Below, one piece after another: positions 54,261 through 64,000 of a stretch of 64,000 bases of DNA. Below the pieces are notes generated by a model. The model was not told the origin of the DNA. It saw only the letters and a list, made by a program, of their open reading frames with translations, and searched no databases. The number at the start of each line of letters is the position of its first letter. Positions within the stretch are counted from its first letter, which is position 1. The translations under genes were made by a program, and so were the position numbers. The DNA comes from Onthophagus taurus (Eukaryota; Arthropoda; Insecta; Coleoptera; Scarabaeidae): assembly GCF_036711975.1 (NCBI RefSeq), contig NC_091976.1, positions 1-64,000 on the forward strand. Direction: 5' to 3'.

Positions 54261-54837
54261 AGACGTTCATTCTTTCTAAGTGATACTATTTTGTTTTTCT
54301 TTTTTATGCGATCGGCAAATTTATTTTCATTAAATTATAAAATTTCAGACATTTAATTAAAGCGATTTTACCGCCGAAAAGTTGTTTTTGTTTTCTTCAT
54401 TTTTAATCCTATAAAAATATTAACTATAATATTTTAGATTATACATTGTTGCTAAAACTAACACTAGACCTAGAAAGTTTCTGTAAACAAAGAGCTATAC
54501 GATTTACTGCACTGGGACTGTTTACTGACAAAACGAATTGGTAGGCGAAGTTAGTGATTTCAGGGGATATGCACAATAAGAATGAGATTCAAATTATTTA
54601 CTGCAACACTTCTTTGCGTGCATGCTACAAACTGAGGAGGCACAGGACAGGGTAATGATATTTTTTTGTTCCATTGCATCTACGTATCTGAAATTTAGTT
54701 TATGAATGAACTTACCATGTTCATTTCGATCTAAAGTATTTTCAAGATGGTAGGTACTTCCGGTTCACCAACAGTAGACCACAATACCGTTATTTTTTAT
54801 AGTTTTTATTACATATTCAAATTCTATACAGAGACAT

Positions 54838-55790
54838 CCTGTGTATCTTCCGCATCAGAGCATTATACGGTTGTAGGATACATTATTCTGAAGCGATCTT
54901 TCTAATAACATTTTTGCCAAAATGTTTATAATTAATGATCGGCCGATACAGATTTTTTTTGCCTATACCGATATTTTAGTTACCGATATAATATCGGTAT
55001 CGGCACCACATTTTCTTATCCCAATCGCAATTTAAAGAAATTAAATTTTGATTATTAGCGTCATGCATTTCTTGCAACCTTTATGTAAACAAACTATGTA
55101 CTATACATATTAATATTTGCTGAAAATAGTTGAACTTGTTCCTTTTTGTTTTTTTAACTTGTTTTTGTGTTTTCCATCCTGTAACTCCTGAGGCCCGATT
55201 CTTGAATCGTAAGACTAGATTTTTATGAGAAAGTGACGCTACTCTTAGCATTATGTGAATTTTTGTATGAAAATGAAACCTCTACGGGTTAGGTTGGTAA
55301 AAACGTGTTTTTTTCATTGACCAACAATTAATAAAAATTAAAAAGAAATAATTTCTAGTTGTTTAATATAAAAAAAATGTTGAATGGGTTTTTACTTTCA
55401 AATAATAATATAAAACAGTTAATCTTAAATAGGTATACCGATATTTATCGGCAAAATTTTGCCGATACCGATTATCTGCAAAATTTGATATTTATATCGG
55501 TATCGGCCGATCACTATTTATAATAACCGCACGGGAACTGTTTAAACGAACTGTTTTCGTCCAATAACGATTCAACAAAATCTTAAGGAAACGCCTTCGG
55601 AGATCGTAACTTAATACATTCGACACGGAAAGAGAAACAAACTTTTTTCGTGAATCCGCTATTGGCATCTTTAAACAGTTCCCGTGCGGTTATTATAAAC
55701 ATTACGATAAAAATTTATTAGAAAGATCGCTTCAGAGTAATGTATCCTACAACCGTATAATGCTCTGATGCAGAAGATACGGGACCCTAC
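54838..55790. mobile_element. Foldback element with nested hAT MITE
   Basis: GTATCTTCCGCATCAGAGCATTATACGGTTG... at 54838-54932 is matched in inverse by 55695-55790 (...CAACCGTATAATGCTCTGATGCAGAAGATAC). A further inner inverted pair is TAAACAGTTCCCGTGCGGTTATTATAAA versus AACCGCACGGGAACTGTTTAAA. A partial third copy of the end lies at ~56480-56600. Noncoding. Confidence 0.75.
54933..55516. mobile_element. hAT-type MITE with 8-bp target duplication
   Basis: 584 bp. Inverted ends TAATGATCGGCCGATA and TAGTGATCGGCCGATA, with inner ATATCGGTATCGGC words. The direct repeat TTTATAAT flanks it at 54925-54932 and 55517-55524. It splits the foldback element. Confidence 0.8.
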
Positions 55791-56600
55791 ATACAAAAAT
55801 AGGTTAACTTTGATAAGGATTATTGATATCTAGAACTTTTCGTTCTTCAGTTATTTTCATTTTATTTTAGCAGTTATCAATGTGTGTTTATTTTTAATAG
55901 TATTTCTCAGCCACAGTATAAGCAACAAAATTTAAAATTTGTATAATTACGCTTCAAGTGTTCACAAATAAAACGTGGTTAGTTGTACAGATCTATCTTA
56001 TACAAGCTGGTCAAAAATTGAATTATCATTGAAAATAATACATAGAATTGAAAATTATAAATGGAACCCCATTTGTTATTAGGCTATCAAATAATTGTAG
56101 AGAATTTAATTCTCTACAACTTATTAAAAGAGGTCCGTACACCTATCTGTTACAGTTATTAACTTATAAGGAAAGTTAATAAGATCATAAGAAATACTAT
56201 GTCGGAAATTGTACACCAATAAATACAAAGTACGTACCGCCTCATTGTCAAATGAACAATTATTTTCGTGAAACAAAATTAAGTACAAAAAAGTAAACAA
56301 TCTCTTTTTACTGGAAACTTTTGAACATGTAATCAATAAATATAAATTAATACAAACACAACAATAAACAAAAAGATATAAATAATACAATTGAAATATT
56401 AAATTTCCACATGATCAGCTTCTTTCTCTATGCAGGAGATATTTCACACATTTCGATATTCCGAAATGGTCTGTGCTTCAGGATCAGAGCATTATACGGT
56501 TGAAGGATACATGATTGTGAAGCAATTTTTCTAATAACATTTTTTCGAAATGTTTATAATCGCAGGGGAGTTGTTTAAAGTCGTCCAATAGGAGATCGGC

Positions 56601-59600
56601 TGCTAATAAACAGTCCATTTTAAACAGCAAATGATATTTCAATACCTGAAGCAGTTGTAAATGATTATTTTTTTCACTACAGTATTATAGAAGTGACTAA
56701 AACAATGTTCGTAAAATATTTTAATTGTCTTTCTCTGCTAAAATTACAATTAATATTAATGTATTGTACAGCAATGCGTTCAGGAAAAAATCTCTATCTA
56801 ATAACGTGAAGGAAAACATACCGAGCAATTTGAAAATCAAAAGTTGATAATCGCTTGAAATTGAAGATGGTGTTGGAGAAAGTTTATCTGTAGCATGAAT
56901 CATAGTATTCATCAAACCATTTCATTTGATAGCTCGCTCATGAAAATCGGAATGTAAATGACCGAGTACAGCTTGGGACGTTATTTATCTGACATCCTGT
57001 ATAATGCGGAACTTCTGAAACGGGAGACTCGTTTCGCAAAATTCATGAATTAAATAACAAGTAAACTCACGTTGCTATAGTAACTAAGTAGCATTTAGCG
57101 TTTTCCTCGCCTACTATAATTAAAAATTTAAATCTTTAATATTTTAGAATTGAAAAATAACGCTTATTTTCTGCAGATATATCATGCGTGCGATACATCA
57201 TTCAAATATAGTTTGAATTTAAAAAAATACAACTTTTGTTATATCCAAAAATTATCAGCTATGTTTAAAATTTTTCAACGGCAATATAAATAAAATATCA
57301 AATAAATTTCAGAAACTTAGATGCAATGGAACACAAAATAACGGGTGTTGCTGACTTTTTGGCGGACACTGTATACTTGGTCTTTGTAAAATTGATCTTC
57401 TCCGCCTGCGTTTTTAACCTTGTAACGGCTTCCTTTACCCCGTTTTTTTCATATTTTCAATGTTCAGTAACCTGCATCTGTTACTACCTTTTCCAAGGTA
57501 ATGTTAAAAGGAGAGTCCATCTGCATGTCGTAGACCTTCGTGGCTTTCAAATGTTCTGGTTAGATCCCTCGTGTTTTTATTTTACAGGAAACCTTGTTAA
57601 ACGTATCATTACTACCATGATGAAGTCTAAAAAAAGGTCCATTTTCTGATCATATACTATAATGTGCGGCAAAATTATGGAATAAATTAAATAAAACGCT
57701 TGAAAGGGTTAAACAATACGCTTAAGTAATAAAAGACATAATCAATTTTTATAGATTTTTTATTATTACATAATCTGTTATTATTAGTTTCTTAATTTAT
57801 TTTAATTTCTGTTTCAGTTTGTCATTATCCTTTTTTACGTGGTACTTAAAATTGTTGTCAGATCCGTGTTCGCGGTACTTAAAGTGTTTGTTCTCAATTC
57901 CGCTTCGTAAAACCCTACAACAAACGATCGTAACCCCATAATTTAAAATATTACTTCAACTTATCTTTGTATTTTTGGTAATTTAAAAGATTTTGACGAG
58001 TTATAAGTACTATTACATGTTGATCAACAACCGGTTATTCCAGACGAACTTTTGTGTAGTGTGGAAAAAGCTAAAAGAGCAGCATAATGATTCTCTACAC
58101 AAATTATTATTTTGAGCAATAATTATTCTATACATTCATACCTCGTTATACGGCCTCGTTATTATTATATTGATAATAAAATATTTCAATATAATATTTT
58201 AACAATGTAAAGAATTTTTTTATCAAAGTCGCTTGCAGCCGAGACCCAGTGGTTGACATTGTATCTACGTCCAAATTTGCGCGCAGCAGAATAGTGTCCT
58301 GCGAACGCCGCCTGTTGCTGCCGCGCGATGTGTGGATTATAGCGTGGACACATCCTTACAAAGAAATGAGCTCCGTCCTTTATTCTCCGGCAGATAACGC
58401 ATCTACTCCTGACTGTTACGAGCTCAGACGGTTAAACCAAATTAGGGGAATTACAGAGTTTAGGCCGTAAAACAAAATAGGGTACTATAAGGTTAAAAAA
58501 GTCGTTATAGAGAGGCCGCATAGAGAGGTAAATTTTTCAACGAGTTGAGATATCGTGTTGCGAGTTTTGAGCCAAACCATGTCGACTTTTTTTTGAAGCA
58601 CATTAATAAATATTATGTTGTGCTGAACTATGTTAAGTTTTAACAAAAAATACTTTTTAAAACTAGATGTAATTTGATTATGAAAAGTAAAGAAAACATA
58701 TTTTGTAAGTTTATCTAAAATTATTTATTAAAATTTGTAATGCGGAATCATTTTTAATATCTCGATAAGTTTTTGAAAAAAAATTAGATTTTAATGTTAA
58801 GCTTAAAAATTGTTCGTTTAGTATTTAACTTATTTTGGTTTATTAATAATCGTGTTTATTATCCTAATTAATCACTTATTGTCACTGCCAACAACCTTTA
58901 GATTTACAATATCTATTCACAGTAACTTACATAATCTATTCCTAAGCGCTTCTCATAATTAATACACATCAGGTTAATTTAGATTAGTGTTATTCTTTAA
59001 TACAATCGTTTATTATTGAATATTAATCACTTATAATTTACAGGAAAAATCATCGTAAACGTATTGGCAAGGCAATAAAATCAATCTTTTTAAATTCATC
59101 ATATTCAAAATAATCTATATTGTTTTCTTAAATTGGGAACATATTGTTACAGATAAAAAGGAAGGTTATTTACAATGAAAATAGATTCCTATAAATTAGA
59201 AAAAAACTTTTTAAATTCATACATTACATATTACAATTAAACATCATTTTCTTCTTATTAAAAGAGAACATACACCTACCTTATACAAAAAAAAAATAAT
59301 AAAAGGTTTAATGTAATTTCTTGTTTCAAACGTTCCAAACTAATTTCATGTCCACAATACTTTGATCAAGAATTTGTCCCAAATACTTAATCACATTTTT
59401 TTTTTTTAATTTGCTTGCGAATGCAACGAACAATTAATTTAATTTATTTATTTAAGCATATACAGAATGTTTATATGGAATAGAAAACTTTCCTCAATAA
59501 AAAAACAACTAAAATCTTATAAAAACATATCTTTAAGAATATTTTCAAATCAAAATAAACATTCCGCACATACAGCTTTTCACCTATTATCTTCAATTTC

Positions 59601-60459
59601 TTTAAGCCCAGTTTCAAAACAACTTAAAATTTTAAAGTTCACTTTAACGTGTTACCCCGACCACCTCATAAAGTGAAATATTGAAATTTTCTTGTTTAAC
59701 ACCAGTTTCATAATCAAGTTTCATTTAAATTTAAAATTCACTTTAACGGGGTTTTCAACCCAAACTTATTTTTTTTAAATTGCTTAACGCGATTAGCTAA
59801 AGATAAACTATCTAATCAAAACTATACCTTTAATGATATACTAGATAGCTTCCTTTAAAGGTGGGTCCAAACATTAATTCTGCAGTGCACAAATTTGAAT
59901 ATACCAAAGAATGTTTGCGCGGCATAGACACGCCACGCACTTACTAAAAATGTTCGCGAGCGCTAGGTAATGTCGTATGCCACGTTTGAATGCCGCTCTA
60001 TGTTTGGACACACCCTTACAAAATGACTAAAAAATAAATAATAAAATTGAAATCCTATGTAGAAACATATTACAAAATGGTGACACTGCCAGTCTGAAAA
60101 AGTGTACACCTTAATTTCAATAAATATTAGCAATACTACTTTGCGATTCAATAAATTCTTAGCAAAAAACAAAGAGTAATAATGCAGACTATAATTTTGG
60201 CTATCGTTATTGTTAACAAAACAAATTTCTTTAATATTAAATTTCAACATGAAAATCTATGAGGTTCTACATGGAATACTACAAAATAATCAAAACTTGC
60301 TTCAGCCAGCCAAAAATGTGTAATCAATCAAAGTCTACAAATTGAATTCTTGCACTATTTTGAGTTGGGTGAGTACTGGTGTGAATGAATGGAACAATTA
60401 AATTTAAAGTTTGATTATGAATCTGGTCCTTAATATATCTCAGACTTTACAAAAATTGT
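56601..60459. other. AT-rich DNA, no gene recognised; one or two short MITEs
   Basis: At 59856-60018 TAAAGGTGGGTCCAAACAT and the inverted TAAGGGTGTGTCCAAACAT form a ~163-bp MITE. A related end (GTGGACACATCCTTACAAA) closes a GC-rich patch at ~58230-58370. The open frames at 57326-57649 and 58249-58470 lack any recognisable domain or codon pattern and are not called. Long T runs occur at 59390-59410. Confidence 0.45.
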
Positions 60460-60699
60460 TTTGTTTTCTTCTTAATGATATTTATTACGTGATTTTTTAG
60501 ACTTAGCATTCATACCGTTCTTCTCAGTAGAGATGGTGTTAGTGGTTGATTGCGGCTGAAATTGCCCTCTAGTTGTTCGTTGCTGCTGTTGCGACCCCCC
60601 CAGGTATGGTATCCGGAATAGTTCGATGTGTAAGTGGTCGCATATTTCGTGACATATTTGGTAACAATATCTGTATAGGTCGAAAGTAACCCATATCTG
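60460..60699 (-). CDS. Possible terminal coding exon (uncertain)
   Basis: On the minus strand a good acceptor (TTTTTATTACAG) precedes 60699, and the following ~200 nt are richer in GC than their surroundings. One frame reads ...YLGGSQQQQRTTRGQFQPQ...EKNGMNAKSKKSRNKYH and then stops near 60478. Another frame gives YGLLSTYTDIVTKYVTKYAT...SLLRRTV and stops earlier. Without the upstream exon the frame cannot be chosen. No family is recognised. It could be the last exon of a gene lying to the right, or noncoding. Confidence 0.25.
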
Positions 60700-60879
60700 T
60701 AATAAAAATACAACATAAATAGTTAAATTGGCAAATAAACTATGTTGATAGTTTATACATAGAAAAGACTAATTTAAGAAATATGTTTGGTTCTCTAGAA
60801 ATTTATTACTTAAATCACATAATCAGTTTATTAATTAATATACAGTACGCGACACAAGGATTGTTACAGATTGAAAATT

Positions 60880-61800
60880 CTTGTAGATATCGTTCAATAG
60901 ATTTTATATTGAATTCGTGACTTCAAGGGCCTCTCGTAGCTATTTCATTTTTGCCGCTCTTATGTTATTCTTCTCCTTATTTGTATAGTTGTACGTTATT
61001 TTTTTCGTCAACTTTTGAGATTACCTTTACCTTTGTTTTTACTTTATTCATCTTCATCCCGTTCATAGTGTGTATATTATTCCAGTTGTTAAGGCTTCCA
61101 GCTATTGAGTTCTTCTTATGATTCCGCTAATATAATCGGCGAAACACATTCAGTAATTTTCATCGTTGTAAAATTTCTCCTGCCAACAAATCGTAATTTT
61201 GCTACTCCTTCATTAATGACAAATTTTTCTGATGTTTGGTTGTTGCTTATGACCCGATTGCAACACATTTTGTTTACCGTTCTTACAAGTTTTAGACCTT
61301 CAACCTGTCTTCTTAGGCACGCCCACAGTTTTTTTCCTTGTTACGTGGTCAAATGCTTTCTTTCTTCTATGTTGCTATAATCTAGACCTGCTACTGTTAT
61401 TTTGCAACTGATTATTTCTTTGAGTACAAATACATGATCTTGTGTAGTTCTACCATTTCGAAATCCGCTGTGTCAACTCCAACAATTGCGCTTCTATAAA
61501 TATTCTTAACCCTTTTTCAATTATCTTTAGTCCTACGCTTAAGTTTAATAGTTTCACTGCTTTCATGACTTCAGTACCTTCTGTTTAATCTGTTTCTTGG
61601 TCTTTTGTTAAGCCTGTGCCTGTAGTAGTTCTTCAAAATGTTGTAACATCTTCCTGTCCTCTCTAAGATTCTTAATAGCTCGGAAAAACAGTTTTTGATC
61701 GTTGTTTCTTTGTTCTCCCAACTTCTTACCAAACTCGTTCCATATCTACTCCTTTGCGCGAGTAACTAACTTCTTAGTTCTGCGTTGTTTTATTTTGTAC
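60880..61800 (-). pseudogene. RTE-type LINE reverse-transcriptase remnant
   Basis: The minus-strand reading (with stops and shifts) gives WYKIKQRRTKKLVTRAKE, WNEFGKKLGEQR, FFRAIKNLREDRK, then KAFDHVTRKK, a 1-nt slip in an A run, and LWACLRRQVEGLKLVRTVNKM. Next come SEKFVINEGVAKL and NKVKTKVKVISK. AFD...LW.CLRRQ is the reverse-transcriptase block A region of RTE-like LINEs. It is dead and fragmentary, probably a relative of the copy at 49790-50720. Confidence 0.65.
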
Positions 61801-62119
61801 CACCTATGTTCGGAATAGGTGCAATGTATCCGTAAAGTTATGGTTCACTTTTGACCGGTCACAGGAAAGCAACAAAGCAATCTTCACCAAATAAAAGGAA
61901 AACTCTCCTAGTTTCATACCTGTTTGGTGAAATTCGATGTGGTCTCCATTTGTTGCCCTACACACCTCTAAACGTTATCGAGCACACGCACAAGCAGTTT
62001 TTTTAGGACTCCTTAGGTAACTCTCCTGTATAGTCTCTATAAGCTCGTCACTTGCCGATGGCCTACCAGAACCAGAACGGGCTTCTGCCGGTATTTTTAA
62101 CTGCTTATTTCACCGAAAT

Positions 62120-62520
62120 TGTTCCGAAATTGTAGCTCTGGTCAATCTGTATGCTCTGATAAATCGCCGAAGTAAGTTGGATCCTCTCCGGAAGATTCGA
62201 CTCTACTAAGCGGTTATCAGACCTGCGATGGCATACGCTTCTTCAGTCTGGGGTTACGCCGCGCACTCGCACCTGCAAAAACTCCAAGTGGTTCAGAACA
62301 AAGTCCTAAGGATGGCATTCGATGCTCCTTGGTTTGTCAGTAATGCGACACTGCACAATGATTCCCAGATGGTGACCATCGAGGAATTCATTCTTAACAA
62401 AGCCAGTACCGAGTTTACGCGGCTCGAAGACCACCCAAATCCCCTCCTAGCGGGATTAACGGATTACGACGTTGAACACCTTCGCCATAAACGGCCAAGG
62501 CTGCTTCTCGTCTGACGATC
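62120..62520 (+). pseudogene. Jockey-type LINE ORF2 C-terminal fragment
   Basis: Reads SKLDPLRKIRLY, a stop, AVIRPAMAYASSVWGYAAHS, HLQKLQVVQNKVLRMAFDAPW, FVSNATLHNDSQMVTIEEFI and stops after RPRLLLV. The pattern L.KI.LY.A.IRP...YAS.VWG.AA...L..LQ..QNK.LR...APW is the region downstream of the reverse transcriptase in jockey ORF2. It is 5'-truncated with one internal stop. The ~250 bp after it may be its 3' UTR. Confidence 0.75.
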
Positions 62521-62874
62521 CGGGAACCCGACTGTCCTTTCCAAATCCACTTCCGATATCGCTAATTTAGCGAATATTAACTAATATATTTTCCGTCTGT
62601 TTTAGATCCGATGAAGAGGGTTAAGGAAGATTCCAGGAACCTCAAGAGGCCCGTCAAGTTCACCGTTCACCGTTCACCGAAATTGTTCTTCCTATGTGCT
62701 TCGGTGTACACGAAACGATATTTTCATTTCGGTCACGGATTCGAATTTAGTAAACCACAAAAACACATAAAACGTAGTTCTAGATTCATAAATTAAACGG
62801 TATTATTCCATAACATATACGGTTTTCTTATAATTTTATTGTATTATCAGTACAAACTATGAGAACACAATAGT

Positions 62875-63010
62875 TATTTTTGATACAAGATAGCGAATAT
62901 TTCGCTATCTTGTATATTCTCGAACGATTTTTTTTGCTCGCTAAAGCTCGCAAAAAAAACTTTCGTTCTCGAATGCAAGAGAATTTCGCTGTCGTGTATC
63001 AAACAACATT
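62875..63010. repeat. Pair of nested palindromes
   Basis: ATACAAGATAGCGAA and TTCGCTATCTTGTAT (62884-62916) form a perfect 15-bp hairpin with a 3-nt loop. Next to it ATTCTCGAACGA...TTTGCTCGC-TAAA-GCTCGCAAA...TCGTTCTCGAAT (~62916-62976) forms a second hairpin. Confidence 0.7.
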
Positions 63011-63287
63011 TTTTCGAAAACTGCTTATTCTAAAGTTATAAATTAATAAAAAGACCAAATTCTGTATAATGACATTTAGAATTCATTTAATGTTATGTCA
63101 AAAACTTAACGTCACATCGATTTAACCTCACTTATTGAACAAATGTACTATTATAAATTTACATTTAAACGTGAAATGAAATGATAAAACAATTAAATGT
63201 TGATTATTTTGTGTTTATAATTTGTTCATAACAATAAATTAACAATTAATAGTATCAAATTCTTTGATTGTCGTAGCTGAACGTAAT

Positions 63288-63866
63288 AGTATATTAAAAA
63301 ACAAGTTTCGTAAGACACGCTTGAAATGCACGAATTCAAGTTGAAAAACGAGTGGCGAAGCCACGAGTTTTTTAATGAATGAGTGCTTTAAGTCTTATGA
63401 AACGTGTTTTTTATGCTATTTTTTGTAATTCGCGTTTTTATACTTTTTTTTAACAAAAATAAAGTAAATTTTGGCAATGTAGGGAAATAGGTATGTAGCA
63501 GTTGGTAACACCGGAACACTTGAAAATAGAAACTTTGAATTGACAATTAGAAACTGTCAAAACACAAAATATATTCACCTGAAAAAAATGTTTGATGTAC
63601 ACCTCCCAAAATAAGAGAAATTGCTCAGAGTCAATGTCCACATCATTGTGGACTTTGTATTCGATACTACGTGTTTAAACAACCATAGACAAAAATTGTC
63701 ACATTGACAACTAGAAAAATTAATGACCCAATGTCACCAACTTGAACTGGTTCCATAAAATGTTACTAAAATCTCATTACAACATCGGATGCTGTAAGGA
63801 GTCTCATTACAGCACCCGTTTGAGTACTGTTATAGCTTCCATTACCGTAGCGAATTACAAAAAAGT
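63288..63866 (-). repeat. Dispersed element, copy 2 (inverse of 24555-25137)
   Basis: Matches the element at 24555-25137 in opposite orientation over its whole length, with scattered substitutions and short indels. It begins with the palindromic section (AACAAGTTTCGTAAGACACG...GTGGCGAAGCCACGAG). A 5-bp difference shifts the internal open frames, so the element does not appear to be coding. Confidence 0.75.
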
Positions 63867-64000
63867 CTTTTACGTCCTGTTGACAAAAAACTATCGTTTT
63901 GACGGTCGCTAAGTACTACGCAAAAGTCAACTTTTAATAGCAGTTTTCGAAAAAATAATTTAAAAGTACTAATTCTATTTTTTGTACTTTCACATTGCCT

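Noticed and set aside
57326-57649. 107-aa plus-strand frame
   Set aside because: No recognisable motif, no splice context and no second copy; composition fits chance in AT-rich DNA.
58249-58470. 73-aa frame in a GC-rich patch
   Set aside because: The patch shares its end with a MITE-like sequence at 59856-60018, so its unusual composition is better explained by a repeat.

Overview
The window looks like the left end of a beetle chromosome: about 15.3 kb of telomere followed by about 48.7 kb of AT-rich, transposon-filled subtelomeric DNA. The C-rich strand (CCCAA)n reads left to right, so the chromosome end lies to the left and the centromere to the right. The repeat is TTGGG on the G strand, not the canonical insect TTAGG or the TCAGG of Tribolium. 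From general knowledge, TTGGG is reported from some Coleoptera. That, together with insect-type genes (a Caprin homologue and an SLC17-type transporter), is the basis for the beetle call, which is inference.

Telomere (1-15256): four blocks of (CCCAA)n are separated by telomere-specific non-LTR retrotransposons of the R1/TRAS/SART type, all on the minus strand with poly(A) pointing to the chromosome end. From left to right these are the 5' end of an element cut by the window edge (T0, 1-218), a 3'-UTR-only 5'-truncated copy (T1, 1114-1789), a full-length element TA (2121-8654) and a full-length element TB (8730-14691). TA and TB each keep an intact ORF1 (three CCHC knuckles) and ORF2 (APE-type endonuclease, YADD reverse transcriptase, C-terminal CCHC). 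All junctions are the same: GGGTT before the 5' end CCCCTCAGGGG, and poly(A) followed by GGGTT. Two of the telomeric blocks contain a perfect 22-bp higher-order repeat.

Subtelomere (15257-33955): decayed DNA transposons. One segment flanked by ~480-bp inverted repeats (16375-24546) holds three broken minus-strand genes (a Cys-rich protein of unknown function, a YqaJ-type nuclease and a transposase-like protein) plus a 155-bp tandem array. A mariner-like transposase remnant, a MITE with a 9-bp target duplication and a young intact BEL/Pao retrotransposon (identical 221-bp LTRs, TTAAC duplication) follow.

Gene-bearing part (33956-54260): a complete three-exon SLC17-like major-facilitator transporter (34188-35696), a small probable secreted protein (43169-43683) and a five-exon Caprin gene (45402-53671). 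Between them lies a nest of hairpin-type and hAT/mariner-type elements. Caprin's last intron (6.56 kb) holds a near-perfect 1.4-kb palindrome inside another foldback element, plus a dead RTE-type LINE. The distal right part (54261-64000) is noncoding apart from one doubtful terminal exon. It contains foldback elements, MITEs, a second RTE-type LINE remnant and a jockey fragment.

Positions marked approximate were placed by eye. Family assignments rest on motif recognition only; no database search was run.
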